In this document: piece after piece, positions 1-13,400 of the stretch | Layout of the letters: the number at the start of each line of letters is the position of its first letter | Position numbering within the stretch: position 1 is the stretch's first letter | Assembly: GCA_014526335.1 (NCBI GenBank) | Contig: JACTAT010000358.1 | Location: 353,487 to 417,486 of the forward strand | Origin: Chrysaora quinquecirrha | Taxonomy: Eukaryota > Cnidaria > Scyphozoa > Semaeostomeae > Pelagiidae | Length of the DNA: 64,000 nucleotides | Direction of reading: 5' to 3' | Notes under the pieces: generated by a model | The model's database searches: none | The model's input: the letters and a program-made list of their open reading frames with translations, nothing else | What the model was told of the DNA's origin: nothing | Made by a program: the position numbers and the translations under genes

Positions 1-448
1 ATGTAATCTGATGTAATCTGATGTATGTAATCTGATGTAAACTGATGTATGTAATCTGGTTTGACTAAAAAGAAACGAAATAAAAATAAACTTAACTTAA
101 CTCTATGATTAATTATGATAAATCGACAGCGACGACAGCGAGCCTAAAGCTAACAACAAAACTAGAAAATTATTGCTAAATAAAACTTACTTTGGTCTCC
201 CGATTGCCAGGTTCAAACGTAGAAAGGTAGAAACGGTAGACTGCGATAGACTGTATTTAAATCACGATTTCTCCATACGATCGATAGATAATTACTCAGG
301 TAGATACTAGACGAAAAACATTTCGCCCATGTCATTCGAATTCAAAAGTTGAGAGAGAGAGAGAAAACGCCACGAGCGGAAGCTACGCCTCCCAGCAACC
401 GGAAGCCAGATAGAAAACAAAGACGATTGTTAGCGATGACAGCTAACA
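1..448 (-). repeat. 3' LTR of BEL/Pao copy 1 (left copy)
   Basis: Direct-repeat partner of 6782-7209. It ends in CTAACA on the plus strand, which is TGTTAG as the first LTR bases on the element strand. The first 60 bases are a short tandem array built on ATGTAATCTG that has more units here than in the other LTR. Its outer end may lie before base 1. Confidence 0.9.
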
Positions 449-460
449 TTCCGGCCCCTT
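449..460 (-). promoter_or_regulatory. polypurine tract of BEL/Pao copy 1
   Basis: On the element strand this reads AAGGGGCCGGAA and directly abuts the TGTTAG start of the 3' LTR, the expected place for the plus-strand primer of reverse transcription. Confidence 0.7.
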
Positions 461-574
461 AAAGGCAATAGCCTTTAGAATGTCCATAACTAACAATAAA
501 TGTTAATAAAGGTTAACAAACAAATAGTAATGTAGATAAATGTGACAATAAAGAAATGTTTGCTTATCTGTAAG

Positions 575-3500
575 TCAATGATCTTGAGTCTTTCCATCTT
601 CTTGTTCCACTGATTCAAGAAGAACAATTTTGTCAATTGGACGCACGAGTAGAGATGTTCTTGTTTTCACTTTGATAGATCTTACATAACCGTCTTGATT
701 ACTCTTATGAACCTCGACGATACGACCAAGCTGCCATTGGTTTCTAGGCAAACTCTCATCGACAATCAACACGATGTCATCCACTTGTAGATTCCTTTTA
801 GACTTATTCCATCGCTGACGCTGCTGTAATGTTGGCAGGTACTCTTTAAGCCATCGACGCCAAAATATATCAGCTAAGTATTGTACTTGTCGCCACCTTC
901 GTCTAGTGTAGCAATCATTTTTGTCGAAAATTCCAGGCGGTAGTGTTGGTCCAGCTCTAAGTAGAAGTAGATGATTTGGAGTAAGCGCCTCCCAGTCACT
1001 AGGATCATCTGAAACCTTAGTTATGGGACGACCATTGACTATAGCTTCAACTTCGCACATGAGAGTAAGAAGCCCTTCATCGTCTAGCGTCTGCTCCTTT
1101 AGAATTGCATTCATTACTTTCCTCACTGTCCGGATGCAGCGCTCCCACACTCCACCGTGATGTGAACCTGCTGGTGGGTTGAAAGTCCATTTGATTGACT
1201 TCTGTAACAAGAATTCTTGCATTTTGCTCTCATTCCATTCTGAAATAGCTTGTGACAATTCTTTGTTGCCGCCGACAAAGTTAGTTCCGTTATCTGATCT
1301 GATTTCTTCTGGGCAACCTCTTCTAGCAATGAATCTTCTAAATGCATTTATGAAAGATGAGGTATCTAAGGCATGTGCAATTTCAATATGAATCGCTCTA
1401 ATAGATAAACAGGTAAAGATAACTCCGTACCTTTTAACCATTGTTCTCCCACGACGAACTTGAAACGGACCAAAGCAGTCGATACCCACGAACGAGAATG
1501 GTGGTTTTGACGGTGTAACTCGGTCTTTGGGTAAATCAGCCATCTTTTGTGCTTCCACTGGCGACTGTCTTCTTCTGCAACTAAAGCATTTGTTTAAGAT
1601 CTGTTTCAATGTCGATCTTGCCCTGATAATCCAGTAACGTTGACGAGTTAGAGCCAATACATACTCTAGTCCTGAATGACCGGATACTTCATGGTAGTAG
1701 CGAACAATCAGCTCAACGATGTGATGACGTTTCGGAAGGATGATTTGATGTTTCGATTCATCACTGATTGGAGCACGTCGCAAGCGACCTCCGACACGTA
1801 AAATACCATCATCCGATATAAATGGATCTAATCGCTGCAATGAACTATTTTTGCCCACTGGATTCTTTGCTCTTTGACTAGTTGTTGAGCCATTTTCTTT
1901 CCGTTGATTCGTAGACAATAATTTCATCTCGGATGGAAAGCTTCGTTTCTGAACATATTGTAGAATCACTGTCTCTGCCTTTCTCAACTCGCTGATCTTT
2001 AAAGGCTTTATAACTCTTGATTTCGTAGATGTTCCCATCTTCCTTTTACTGACGGCTTCTTTAAGATTGGTTTTGTATCGAATTAGCCATGCAATAGTCT
2101 TCTTCAAGTTATACCATGAAGAATGTCGATTGATAATATTATCCAATACTGTATCTTTTCCTTCTTCAGATTCTGTAGCAAATGATTTCGCGGATTTCTT
2201 GATCTCTGGGTCATTATTTGGAATACTGCCCATACTAGCTGGTCGTTGAGGCCATTCTTCTTCTGGACCCCATAGGAATTCTGGACCGTATAACCATCGC
2301 TTGTTCTCAATCAGATCTTTCGCAGTAAGACCTCTAGAAGCATCATCTGCTGGGTTAGCTTTGGTATCAACGTAATACCACTGTGACGGCACACTAACGT
2401 TGCGTATTGTAGAAATTCGGTTAGCCACGAATGTTTGAAATCTCTTTTCTTCGTTCTCAATGTATCTAAGTACACAAGTGCTATCTGTCCAGAAATAAGA
2501 CTGATCGATGTGAAGATCAGTCTCTTGTCGAATCATGGTATCTAGTCTGGTAGCAACGACTGCTGCAGAGAGTTCCATTCTAGGAATGGTAACTGATTTG
2601 ATTGGAGCCAGTCTTGATTTTGCCATAATAAAGCAACAATGTATATCGCCTCTTGCATTTACGATTCTTATGTACGACACTGCACCATAACCTATTTGCG
2701 ATGCATCTGAGAAGTGATGCAGCTGAACCGTGGCGATTTCGTTAGATCCTTTAGGTTGAAAACAACGATCGATTTTATAATCTTCTAGCTTGGGCAAATC
2801 ACGCAGCCAGTTATTCCAATCATGTAGATCTTTCTCAGATATGTTGTCATCCCAGTTTAACTTTTGACGACACAGCTCTTGAAGAATTGCCTTTGCTTGT
2901 AGAATGAAGGGTGCTGCAAACCCGAGTGGATCGTAAATGGAACTTACGACTGAGAGAATTCCTCTTCTTGTAGGCTGTTTTTCTTTCATTGTAATGTTAA
3001 ACCCGAATTCGTCGTTCGAGACATCCCAACAAACTCCAAGTGCTCGCTCAGACTTCGAATTTTCGAGGTCGAGATTCTTTACTGATGCAGCTCTTTCTAG
3101 TTCAGGTACTGCTTCTAATACGTTGACAGAGTTTGACATCCATTTGGTAAGTCGAAACCCACCTCTAGATAGTAACTGTCGTAGCTCTCTTTGAAGCTGT
3201 ATGGCTTGTTCTTCAGAACCGACTGACTTTAAACAATCGTCGACATAAAAATTTCGCTTTACTGTTTCAATAGTAACCGGATCGAAGTCCTTCTTGTTCT
3301 GCTCTGCCGTCTGCTGCAAAGCAAAGCTGGCACAACTTGGAGATGATGTGCCCCCAAACAAATGCACAAGCATTTGATATTCTTCTGGATCTGAATTCAA
3401 ATCTCCATCTGGCCACCAAAGGAATCGAAGACTATCAGCATCTTTATCAGGAACTTTAACTTGCAAAAACATACCTTCTATGTCTGCCATTAAAGCCACT

Positions 3501-3649
3501 GGTCCAGTTCGAAATCTTGTCAACACTCCAACTAACGTGCTTGTTAGATCCGGCCCCTGTGAGAGCTGACTGTTAAGAGACACATTTTGATATTTTGCTG
3601 AACAGTCAAATACGACGCGAGTTTTCTCTGGTTTCTTCGGATTGAACAC
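575..3649 (-). CDS. BEL/Pao pol ORF: reverse transcriptase, RNase H, integrase
   Basis: This 1024-residue open frame holds the second half of the BEL/Pao polyprotein. The reverse transcriptase comes first, with an acidic residue in MADIEGMF near residue 55 and the FYVDDC active-site box near 134. An RNase H-like segment follows ([12 protein letters not shown] and the FWTDST box). The integrase has an HHCC zinc region (HEVSGHSG to CFSCRR) and a D-D-E core: [15 protein letters not shown] and WERCIRT. The C-terminal module ([15 protein letters not shown]) is the usual BEL tail. All catalytic acidic positions I can see are present. The first Met is internal to the polyprotein and is not a true start, because the frame is separated from the upstream ORF by a one-base shift near 3720-3735. 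Confidence 0.9.
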   Translation of the reverse strand: MFNPKKPEKTRVVFDCSAKYQNVSLNSQLSQGPDLTSTLVGVLTRFRTGPVALMADIEGMFLQVKVPDKDADSLRFLWWPDGDLNSDPEEYQMLVHLFGGTSSPSCASFALQQTAEQNKKDFDPVTIETVKRNFYVDDCLKSVGSEEQAIQLQRELRQLLSRGGFRLTKWMSNSVNVLEAVPELERAASVKNLDLENSKSERALGVCWDVSNDEFGFNITMKEKQPTRRGILSVVSSIYDPLGFAAPFILQAKAILQELCRQKLNWDDNISEKDLHDWNNWLRDLPKLEDYKIDRCFQPKGSNEIATVQLHHFSDASQIGYGAVSYIRIVNARGDIHCCFIMAKSRLAPIKSVTIPRMELSAAVVATRLDTMIRQETDLHIDQSYFWTDSTCVLRYIENEEKRFQTFVANRISTIRNVSVPSQWYYVDTKANPADDASRGLTAKDLIENKRWLYGPEFLWGPEEEWPQRPASMGSIPNNDPEIKKSAKSFATESEEGKDTVLDNIINRHSSWYNLKKTIAWLIRYKTNLKEAVSKRKMGTSTKSRVIKPLKISELRKAETVILQYVQKRSFPSEMKLLSTNQRKENGSTTSQRAKNPVGKNSSLQRLDPFISDDGILRVGGRLRRAPISDESKHQIILPKRHHIVELIVRYYHEVSGHSGLEYVLALTRQRYWIIRARSTLKQILNKCFSCRRRQSPVEAQKMADLPKDRVTPSKPPFSFVGIDCFGPFQVRRGRTMVKRYGVIFTCLSIRAIHIEIAHALDTSSFINAFRRFIARRGCPEEIRSDNGTNFVGGNKELSQAISEWNESKMQEFLLQKSIKWTFNPPAGSHHGGVWERCIRTVRKVMNAILKEQTLDDEGLLTLMCEVEAIVNGRPITKVSDDPSDWEALTPNHLLLLRAGPTLPPGIFDKNDCYTRRRWRQVQYLADIFWRRWLKEYLPTLQQRQRWNKSKRNLQVDDIVLIVDESLPRNQWQLGRIVEVHKSNQDGYVRSIKVKTRTSLLVRPIDKIVLLESVEQEDGKTQDH

Positions 3650-6489
3650 TGGATGATGAGGTAAGAACCATGTGGTTCCACCATTACCTGCTGACTTGGG
3701 TGCCTTTTGAGCGTATCCCTTTGCAATAAATCATCGATGAATGACGTGTAATTCTTCAACAGAGTTGGCTCTCTTTCCAGTCTCTTCTTCAGGTGCTGTA
3801 AACGATATTCAGCCATTGATCTGTTGTTAGGAAGATCAGGAAACCCATCTTTCCAAGGTAGACCGATTTCATAGTGACCATTCTTCAGCTGAATGGTAGA
3901 TTTCATTTTCTCCAAGGCAATTTTGTCTTCTTGAGACATAGCAGCTTTCGAATCATAGCAAGAGTCATTAAATTCCATTTCACAATATTTCTGAAATTGT
4001 TCAGTTAGATCAGCATCAGTTTTGATAAAGCTTACGGTAGATCGTGAGCTTCCAGATCGTTTCAGTGGGCCATTGACTACCCATCCAAGATCTGTCCTTG
4101 TAGCATAAGGTTGACCTGGTTGTCCAGATTTTACTTCTCTTGGTTCAAGTGCTCTAGGTACGTCACTTCCAATAAGAAGTCCCACCTGAGCGTCGATGTC
4201 TATCAAGTTGATTTCTTGTAGATGTGGCCATTTTTCTAAATCCTGATAATTTGCCCGATCATGAATTGTCACAGGCAACCGAGGTGTCGAGAATACAACA
4301 GGTAGATCGATCAAGTTATTTTCATCCAAATCGCTGACTTGTAGACTCAGAACGGATGTTTTAGTTTGGTTATCTGCAATCCCAAGAGTAGTAAGAGATA
4401 GCATAGTATCTGTTCCTTTAGTAGAAAGTTGATCCATTAGATCCTTGGTGCAGAAGGTAGTATTTGAACCACTATCTAAGAATGCGTAGGTTTCCACAAC
4501 CCTCTTACTTCCAGGTACGTTGACTTTTACTGGCACAATTGATAAACTCGTTTTAGCCCTTGGAATATTTTTGTCCTCTCTGACCTTTATGTATCCATTA
4601 TGCCCAGTCGTTTCAGTATCTGCTTCAGGTCTTTTGATTGCTTGATTGGTCGCTTTCTGCTCACCTTCACTTTGTTTCGGATTGACTGGATGCAGAAACG
4701 TCGAATGTTTTTGTTTACAACCATCAACCTTGCAAAAACTTTCCTTTGGACACTCCTTTACAAGATGCCCCGGTAACAGACAGTTGTTACAAAGACCTTT
4801 GGTTCTGGTGACTTTGAATCTTTCGCTTACAGACTTGCTTCTAAACTGACTGCATCTTGACAGCCAGTGATTGCTGTTGCATAGAGGGCATTGAGGTAGA
4901 TTCCGGGTTTTACCTTGTTCACTGTTAGTCTTTGATTCTCCAGATATTCCAAATACCGCTCCTCTTCCAGTGGTTCTTACATTACTGTTGCTAGATTTCT
5001 GGGGTTTTGATATTTCACCAAATATGGGGTGTGAAGCGGCTCTGGCTCTTTTTTCGATAAACAATGCAACATCTTCTATGGTTATCTCTCGGTGCTTATG
5101 CTCTGATATATCATCTGCGACATCACGCCATTTTCGCTTCATTTCAAATGGCAAACGCTCAATTATTTTCTTCAGACAATCTGGATTGTTAACACGATTT
5201 AGATATCCAATGTCTCTTAGAGTGTTCTTGCAGCTTGTAATGAGTATAGAAAACTTTCGAAGATCTTCCGCCTTTTCTGCTCGTATTGGAGGACCTGTTG
5301 TTATTTTGTCCACATAAGCAGTTGCTATCTTGTAGTCTTGGCCAAAGCGCTGTTTTAATAAACGCCGTGCTTCATGATAACCTTCTTCGTGATTCATTGA
5401 CAAACAACTGCGCATTAGCTCATGAACGTCGCCTTTAGTGTACTGCACAAGGTAATAAAGCCTTGCACTACTGCTGTTGGTTCTTGACTCTATCAGACTT
5501 TCAAAGGCTCTGATAAAGCTGCAATATTCAGCTGGATCTCCTGCAAAAGTAGGTAACTCTGGCTGTGGAAGCATTAATGCTAATGTATGTTGCTGTTGCT
5601 GCATGAGCAGATTTTCTATCTGTGACGTGTAGGGTGTTGGTTGGGGCAGATAATTAGAAAATGGACTTTGCCACTCTTTCGCCTCTGGATTCAATTTATT
5701 AGCGACAGGGCTAGGCTGCTTTGGGTTAACAGGTGACTGATCAAAAGGAACAGCATGGTTATTACTTTTCTTTAACCATGACGAAACATAAGCGGTTGAT
5801 TTAGATGAAGAGCCCTTCGAACTAACGCTACTTTGAACATCAGCTAAAGCACTTTCTTCAGCTTGAGCAATGGCTAGCTCAGTTTCCAATTCCAACTCCT
5901 CTTTCTTTTGCTGTAGTCTTAGCTCTTCTTGTTGTAGAGTTTGGAGCCTTTTTAATGCATCAGCCTTTGCTTGAAGTCTTGCTGTTCTAACTGCAGCTTT
6001 GACTCTAGCACTTGATGTTGAACTTGAACCCGATGATGATTTTTTTGTTCCAGCACTACTCACTGAGTCCGATGGTTCGACAACAGGAATAGATGAATTT
6101 GTAGGTTGCTCATTTGGCAAAGAAGTTTGAGCATTTTCGATTTTCGCAATAAGATTTTTCACTTTCGTCTCTTCATTTTGAAGATATTGCAATGAATTTT
6201 GGATATCATCGTCTTTCTGAAGGGTTTGGTGATAGAGCGCATGCGCGCGTTTCAGCACTTCTAAAGCAGATTGAAGCTGGGGGATTTTTCCGGCTATTTC
6301 GGTAGCATTTTCAGGGTTAACAATAATCAATTCGATTTCATTTCGTATTTTAGTTACGTTTCTTTTCGCAACACTTCGATTCTGTTTTAATTGCGCAACA
6401 TGAACCTTGGGAATGGTTCCAGAATTTTCATGAACAACGGTAGAAATATCTGAGTCATTGACAAAAGTCACGCTTGAGTTCGTTGCCAT
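3544..6489 (-). CDS. BEL/Pao gag-protease ORF
   Basis: A 981-residue ORF starting MATNSSVT. The N-terminal third is charged and coiled-coil-like (K/Q/E-rich near residues 160-220). The gag core follows ([19 protein letters not shown], the DUF1759-type region) near residues 310-480. Next come CCHC-like zinc knuckles ([13 protein letters not shown] and [14 protein letters not shown]) and an aspartic protease with an AFLDSGSN motif near residue 690. It continues into the linker before RT, then leaves the correct frame near 3720-3735 and stops at 3544, overlapping the pol ORF by about 100 bases in another frame. The expected BEL design is one continuous gag-pol frame, so I read the break as a mutation or sequencing error. 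Programmed shifting is less likely. Confidence 0.88.
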   Translation of the reverse strand: MATNSSVTFVNDSDISTVVHENSGTIPKVHVAQLKQNRSVAKRNVTKIRNEIELIIVNPENATEIAGKIPQLQSALEVLKRAHALYHQTLQKDDDIQNSLQYLQNEETKVKNLIAKIENAQTSLPNEQPTNSSIPVVEPSDSVSSAGTKKSSSGSSSTSSARVKAAVRTARLQAKADALKRLQTLQQEELRLQQKKEELELETELAIAQAEESALADVQSSVSSKGSSSKSTAYVSSWLKKSNNHAVPFDQSPVNPKQPSPVANKLNPEAKEWQSPFSNYLPQPTPYTSQIENLLMQQQQHTLALMLPQPELPTFAGDPAEYCSFIRAFESLIESRTNSSSARLYYLVQYTKGDVHELMRSCLSMNHEEGYHEARRLLKQRFGQDYKIATAYVDKITTGPPIRAEKAEDLRKFSILITSCKNTLRDIGYLNRVNNPDCLKKIIERLPFEMKRKWRDVADDISEHKHREITIEDVALFIEKRARAASHPIFGEISKPQKSSNSNVRTTGRGAVFGISGESKTNSEQGKTRNLPQCPLCNSNHWLSRCSQFRSKSVSERFKVTRTKGLCNNCLLPGHLVKECPKESFCKVDGCKQKHSTFLHPVNPKQSEGEQKATNQAIKRPEADTETTGHNGYIKVREDKNIPRAKTSLSIVPVKVNVPGSKRVVETYAFLDSGSNTTFCTKDLMDQLSTKGTDTMLSLTTLGIADNQTKTSVLSLQVSDLDENNLIDLPVVFSTPRLPVTIHDRANYQDLEKWPHLQEINLIDIDAQVGLLIGSDVPRALEPREVKSGQPGQPYATRTDLGWVVNGPLKRSGSSRSTVSFIKTDADLTEQFQKYCEMEFNDSCYDSKAAMSQEDKIALEKMKSTIQLKNGHYEIGLPWKDGFPDLPNNRSMAEYRLQHLKKRLEREPTLLKNYTSFIDDLLQRDTLKRHPSQQVMVEPHGSYLIIQCSIRRNQRKLASYLTVQQNIKMCLLTVSSHRGRI

Positions 6490-6781
6490 TGTTGCAATTT
6501 CGAACGTGCCAAATTTTTCGAGTTTTGATATTTGATAAACTATTTCTGATAGATTTCGAATTTGATAAGTTTTTTAGACTTCAAAATTCACTGTCCCAAG
6601 AAACATTGTATTCATTGCAAATTGCAAATTTCTTATGAACGAACAGAGTCAAATCAAACTAATATAGAATTCACACCGGCAATCGTTTTTCAAACAAACG
6701 CAGATCGATGATATAAAGACGAAAACGAATAGTTATCAAACTTTAACATCTGTAATCTGAATCTTTAATCTGAATATGTAA

Positions 6782-7209
6782 ATGTAATCTGATGTATGTA
6801 ATCTGATGTATGTAATCTGGTTTGACTAAAAAGAAACGAAATAAAAAATAAACTTAACTTAACTCTATGATTAATTATGATAAACGACAGCGACGACAGC
6901 GAGCCTAAAGCTAACAACAAAACTAGAAAATTATTGCTAAATAAAACTTACTTTGGTCTCCCGATTGCCAGGTTCAAACGTAGAAAGGTAGAAACGGTAG
7001 ACTGCGATAGACTGTATTTAAATCACGATTTCTCCATACGATCGATAGATAATTACTCAGGTAGATACTAGACGAAAAACATTTCGCCCATGTCATTCGA
7101 ATTCAAAAGTTGAGAGAGAGAGAGAAAACGCCACAAGCGGAAGCTACGCCTCCCAGCAACCGGAAGCCAGATAGAAAACAAAGACGATTGTTAGCGATGA
7201 CAGCTAACA
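6782..7209 (-). repeat. 5' LTR of BEL/Pao copy 1 (right copy)
   Basis: Matches 1-448 apart from three small differences and a shorter ATGTAATCTG array at its inner edge. It contains a GAGAGAGAGA tract and a short fortuitous ORF shared with the other LTR. Being 5' on the element strand, it should hold the promoter. No clear tRNA-primer site was recognised inside its inner boundary. Confidence 0.9.
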
Positions 7210-7479
7210 ACATAAATTACAACAGTTCATTGCCTGAGTGGAATTCCATGAGAGAGTTTTCATGGCATAAACATACAAGTTGGAAAAATGATACTAAATT
7301 GTAACAAAATTTCAAGATGGGGCATATAGATGAATTTGAAATATAAATGTTACATACCTAGTTATGTGAAATAGAAAAAGTCGAAATTAGGAAGAAATCA
7401 CCATGTAAATTAAAGCACTCTTCCTTTATACAGCATTTTTTGACAAAGCGAATTTTATTCTTCTGAACCAACCATTTGT

Positions 7480-10400
7480 TTATCTACCAACGAACGACTG
7501 ATTTTCCACTCGCTCGAGCTGCTCAAAATGCTTCCTGGCATTCTTTATATTGATTAACGTAGTGGCTGAAGCTGTTAGAAATAAAAATAGTCTTTGAGTT
7601 GTATAAAACTTAAAAATTGCGAGAAATAGCGGTAACATTTTTTGACTATTTCTCATCTGACACTCCTCATAGTAAATACGTCAGAAAGAAACCGAAAATT
7701 TCTGATTGGTGCATTTCGATCTTCATCTGTATATAAATTCCGCCTTAATCAGTTGTTTCGATCAGTTTCTGAGGTTTATACTCCGAGGAGTATCAGGTGA
7801 AAAAAAGCTTTTTAGTATGTTCAAAGATGTTACCGCTATTTCCCGCAATTTAGAAATGAAAAAATTACATTTCTGATCTCTATAAATACTTAATTTTGCC
7901 TTGCTCTAGCGACAGACTCAGGATAAAAATATCGTGATACAAGAGGACCGATCGACTGATTGATCGGCGGCAGGGCGAAGATGAGACATACATTTTGGGA
8001 TGGTAGGATTAGGATTTGTTTAACTAACAAGAGATAACGTAAGATGTTGATGCACCACAGCGACAGGTCATGAACCTGTGACCTGTGACCTGCGACCTCA
8101 AACCTATGACCTCTGGCTTTGCATGCCAACGCTCTGCAAGTAAGCGATATGGCCACGGAATATTCACGAGTCCTAAGTCGTACAAATTGCTCCTGTTGCC
8201 AATCACTGGCCAGGTGGCTTAGATGGTGGAGCGTTGGTAGAGCGTTAGCGCACAAAGCTAGAGGACACAGTTTCGAGGTCACAGGTCACAGCTTTGAGGT
8301 CACAGGTTCGAGGTCACAGGTCACAGGTTTCCTGTCCTATCCAATATTTTATCTCTGAAAAACATAACGGAGGATCACAGAGTTAAAGCAACAAATGCTT
8401 CAGAAACTTTCCGTACCTAGACCAAAAAGTTAAGTGTCGACAAATGCTATTCATTGCGAAAATGCCGGCACGTACTAACTCAACTTCCACAGGTAAATTG
8501 TCTAATACCCGATTTCCCTATTTTACTTCTCAGCTTAAGAATTTTTTGACAAAGATTCCTCCCACTACGCGAATTCAGCCATCACCAAAATTTAAACTCA
8601 GATAATTTCCCAAGCACCACCGCAATACGAACAACATCTTATTTGACTTGTAGAGTAAACAATATCGTATTAGATGAAGGTTCGGATTAAGGGGTTCAGC
8701 AAGAACAAATACTGAGAGCTGAAAACTAGTGTACAAAAAGTTAATGACTTACGTATCCCCACATCTGACATAACGACCATGGCGTATGTATTTGACGTAA
8801 ACACATCAATATATGCAGCAAAATCACTGTTTCTAACTTCCATACTCTGGAACTGTGATTGTAACTTACTGTTGATAGAAAAGGAATATTTGAAGAGAAA
8901 GAAATTCACGGTATGAAAAAAAAACGCGAGATTTTTAGAATTCAAAGTCTGTGAATGAGGAAATATGAAAAATGTCGCGAATGAAAAGTGTCGCAAGGTT
9001 TCGCGATTTAGCCGAATCTATATCATTCGCACGAAAAAACCCGAGCGAATTTGAAATTTACGAGATCTGTGGTACACAATAAAACATTTTGAGACAGCCT
9101 CTGTTTGAAAAATTACAGGACCTCGTTTCCTATCTGTACCCAACTGGAACTGTTCCACGTGTTTCAATAGAAATTTCGAAGGGACCGATTCCAGCTGGAA
9201 GCTACTTTCCAGGCAAGCCCATGTTGGTACGGCTAGCAGTTCCATTTGGTACAGTTGCAGCAGTTCTAATTAAAAGAAATTACCGTACTGAATATCCGCC
9301 ACAGTACTGCACATCCCAAATCGTACTGTACAAACATGACAAGGGGCAATTCGTGATTCCGTTCGAATTAATTCAATTAATTTTAATTATTTTCTTTGTA
9401 GAATGCAAAAACCTAAAGTACATCAATTTGTTAAACTACAAAAAAAAGTTGTAACCTACACGACCCAAGAAAAGCAGAGCTTATCTAGCCTGGGCCGTTA
9501 ACTTAAAAAGATAAAAAAGAAAAGTTAATAATGTTAAAACAACTACAAAACTACAAGGCAAAAGCTAATGTAATACAAGTAGAAGTGCGAATCACAAGAG
9601 TTCGAATTAGTCAGATTTGACTATTAGAATCACTACATAAGCACAGAATAGGACAACGCTTCGCTCGATATTGTTGTCGTTGTTTTCTACAATCGCTGTG
9701 GAGTGACAAATCAAAGTAAACTAGAGGCTCGTGTCGTGAGTCTATTTCACTAAATGTCCAGAGATGTTTCTGCTATACCTCGCAATTCTGAAGTTTGTAC
9801 AACTCAAAGAGAAATCAAAAATAGGTGAATTAAATTGCCAACCTGCAACTCAGCTTAAATTGTTTGATTATATTACTGATCTTCTCAAATCTATGTACAT
9901 CTTTGTGCGGTTTTAACTGACAATGTGAAATCACCTGTGAGAGAGACGCAATATATAAGACAAATTAATACCAGGGGGTACTTCCATTGTTCATTATACT
10001 AGACGTGCCGCCCAAATGGGTAACTTTTTTTAGCGACAATTCCCTACATATGGGTTGCTTTGTTGTAAAGAATCTCCACACATGGGTAGTACTTTGTCGA
10101 CAAGTATTAGCTAATTGATTGGTTGCAACCTGACAGGCATCAAGGCACTTTTATATATGTATCCAAGATTTTTATGAAATAGTAAAAGACTTGCTTAACA
10201 TCGATCGAAAAAATTACATCGAAAAAAATATTACCAACATTTGTTGACAAATCGTCGGTGAGATGAGAAATTATTGACGATTAAAGCTCGATCGTCCGAA
10301 ACTTTTGATGCAAAACTATCGTTCTCTACAGGAAAAAAATTTGCAAATTTTCAAATCAAAAATTAAAAGAAAACATTGATATGATTACCAGAAACGTGGC

Positions 10401-13400
10401 TCTTTCAAACAGCAACACTTCATCTGCATCGATTGCTTCAGCAAAATTATTCAGATTCGTTTCCAACTGTTGCACATTTGGAATCAATTTGTATACGATA
10501 CACGACCAGGCCTGGCGAGACATGAAAAAAATTGAAACTGGTCAATCTGGATTTTAGCTTTTACAATAAATAAGTATTTTCAAAAGTGATCGTTTTTCTA
10601 GCTTTCAGTAACAAATCGAAGAGAGAAGTTTTGTTTGTTTGCTTGGTCATTTGCATCAAACAAATGAACCTCGAAGAAAACAAATGGCAGACTCAATCAA
10701 TACTGCAACTGCAATTAGCGATGATTCCGGTAACCAAACTCCAACTAATCATGGAAGATTTCATAATTTTGTCAATGCAACTAACTTTATTTCATCTTTA
10801 CGGTTTTAATGATTGTGATTACGAAATATTTATTCACGCTCAAAAATACCAGAAGGTGGGTGCTAAGGCATTAGCAGTAAGGCATTGCACAGAAAGAGAC
10901 CTAAATTTGCTAGTAAACGTCGCCCAAATGTGTGGGGTACTAGAGACAGTAGGCCGATATTTTGGATGGCAAACATGACACTCAAGTGACTTCACTCCTT
11001 TCACAGCAAGCATTTTCTTGATACGCCAACTTAAAATCAGTTAGACCTTAGAGGCACCCATTAGTCATCTGCGAAGAATGAGATCACTTTTATCAGCCTA
11101 TTCAGCATGCACTGCCTAGAACTAAGAATTCTCACTGATGCTTGCATGGCTCCCGATTCTTCTTTCTGATTGTCATTGATCTCCGCTTTGATTTTCCTAG
11201 TCCTCTCAAATTCACACTAATTTGTTCTGGCTTGTCCTAACTTGTTCGTGGCTGATTCCAAATTTTTTCCTGCTTGTTCCGTTTGTTTCGTATTCATGCA
11301 TACTTTATTCCCGCTTGTTTCTTCTGATTCTCAGTGATTTCAGCTTCGTTCCTGCATGTTCCGTCAAATCCTAAATGTTCTGTCGGATTCCCACTACATA
11401 CTCACGATTCGCTCCGTCTCGTTCCAGTTTCAAACTTTGTTCCTGCTTTCCCAGATATCCGTGAAAATGGAGTCGGAAAAATAACCACCACAAGGTTTCC
11501 CCGGGTTTCCCCACACAACGTTTTATTTAAAAAGTTCAATTTTCGAAGTGATTGGTATGGAAAAAACTCCTGAAGATTATCCCTTTAATGAAGTCATTCT
11601 ACAACAACAAAAACTACTTCTTAACTTAATGCAATTTCTCTTAACCGAAAGCCTTCATGACAGACAAAACACTGCTAAAGTAATCTTTCTGTAGAGGGGC
11701 AATTCAGTCACTTGAATCTCGTACACGCTCAGCTTCAATCTCTGTTGCCTTGGTAGGAATCTTGTAAGAATCCTTTTGTTTCAATAAAAGCTTCTTACGC
11801 GTTCTCGACGAGAGAAATGCACTTGCTTTCTTCTATCTTCGACAATCATGTATACCTTACCTTGTAAAGAGTTTCATCCCAAATAGACGTTCGAAAACAG
11901 ATACAGTCAAGGGGTTTTGATAATCGTTTCAGATCTTCCTCTCTTTCGTTGAATATCTGTAACAGAACTTCAAATCTTAGAATGAAGTATGCGGGGTCTA
12001 AGCAACATTTTGCAAAAACAAAAAGAGCAACGAAATTGAGGATGAACAAATGTCAGGTCTTTGTCTTTGCATAGATTTCTTCTTAAAACGTACTTTTCAG
12101 TTATACCAGGCAAAGATTGTTCAGGGTAACGTTTTTCAAATGATATTTTTATTTATGCTTATTATTTGTTATTCATTTGAAAGTACACAAAGTAAAGTCG
12201 AAAGCTGGCATAAAAAGTGCAACAATATACAACAGTTGGCTATTTAAACTTCGTAACTAAGTAGAAATTGATCATTTATTTAACTCTAGATTAAGAAAAT
12301 TTGATTCTAAGCTTGGATTCACTTTCATAAAATATATGTAGAGATAGCATAACTTATTTCAGAGTTAATTGTATCATTGCAACCTAGAGCACTTTAAAGC
12401 TCCTTCATAAGGTTTGGCAATGGTCTACCATCTAATAACTGTACAGAGCTGTATTTTGAAATCAATACGAAATAGGAAAGGAAAAAGGAAGTGACAAAAA
12501 CCTGGTCTCTCTGTTCTTCATGGACCAAATCCATTTTATGCACCAAGCAAAATATCTTGGCCTTGGGTGAATGCTGGAGAATAGCTTCCAAACACGACTG
12601 ATAGTAATGCATATCTCTTTCAATTTCTCGACTTTCCACATCAAAAACATAAATCAAAACCTCAACATTTCTAAATATATTATCTCTCTGGCTTGCAAAG
12701 TAGTTCTCCATGAAAGCTTCTTGCCTGAAAAAGTTTTGACAGTTTAATGAATGGTAGTAAAGTTGTCGTGAAGGTTCGTTACATTGGACTGGCATTAAAT
12801 TGCAACCTCTCACAGGACAACCACAGTCACATCTGAAAACCTCCTAGAGGCTGTTACTTCATAGTTACAATGAATAGACCTGTAACTATGTGTTACTAGA
12901 CCTGGATATGAGGTATGACAAATACACCTATTTGCATGGCAGGATTCTACAACATATATTGTACCCTTTTGTATTAAATTCATGTAAGTAATTTCAAACC
13001 CATCTGTGTGAATTTGTATGATCTTGAAACTTCTCAATGAAACTTGATAATAGAGACTGGTTGCTTGGAATCTCTAACTTCAACATATTTTCTCATGAAA
13101 TGGCGGCCCTTTCAAAACAGAGTCCATAGGCAATAATTTTGGAAACTAATTGTAGAGTTTTATGGGTAGTTCTTGTGGAAGATCTTGACAAGACATACTC
13201 ACTTGTTAGAAAGCTAAAAAAATAAAAGCCCAAACAATTTATCTGAATGAAAGGGAATAGACCTACATTAAAGAAGGTTAGATGCATTAAGACAAAAGAG
13301 CTCTTTTGAATTCATGCACAAAAGTCAATTTAGCTATTCTTTTCCTATTCAATTATGATTGATGGCTGGCTAAGCCAAGTTTATATATGTTGATTCCCTT

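Larger units (their letters stand above)
1..7209 (-). mobile_element. BEL/Pao LTR retrotransposon (copy 1), nearly intact
   Basis: The element is bounded by direct repeats (1-448 and about 6782-7209). They match except for two single-base length differences, one substitution (near 374/7133) and copy-number variation in a short ATGTAATCTG-type array. Read on the minus strand, the order is LTR, gag-protease ORF, RT-RNase H-integrase ORF, polypurine tract, LTR, which is the BEL/Pao layout. The LTRs begin TGTTAG on the coding strand. The left LTR runs into the window edge, so the target duplication cannot be checked; the five bases after the right LTR are ACATA. LTR similarity points to a recent insertion. 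One frameshift separates the two ORFs. Confidence 0.92.

Noticed and set aside
8210..8330. Candidate tRNA gene
   Set aside because: Box A- and B-like words are present, but no closing acceptor stem or anticodon arm can be drawn; treated as a SINE-type fragment.
9089..9454. 121-codon frame with repeated Pro/Gly/Val words
   Set aside because: Generated by GTAC-type repeat words in a RRAGA intron; no family resemblance.
10586..10978. 130-codon open frame inside a RRAGA intron
   Set aside because: No domain, no splice partners, and lies wholly within an intron of a well-supported gene on the other strand.
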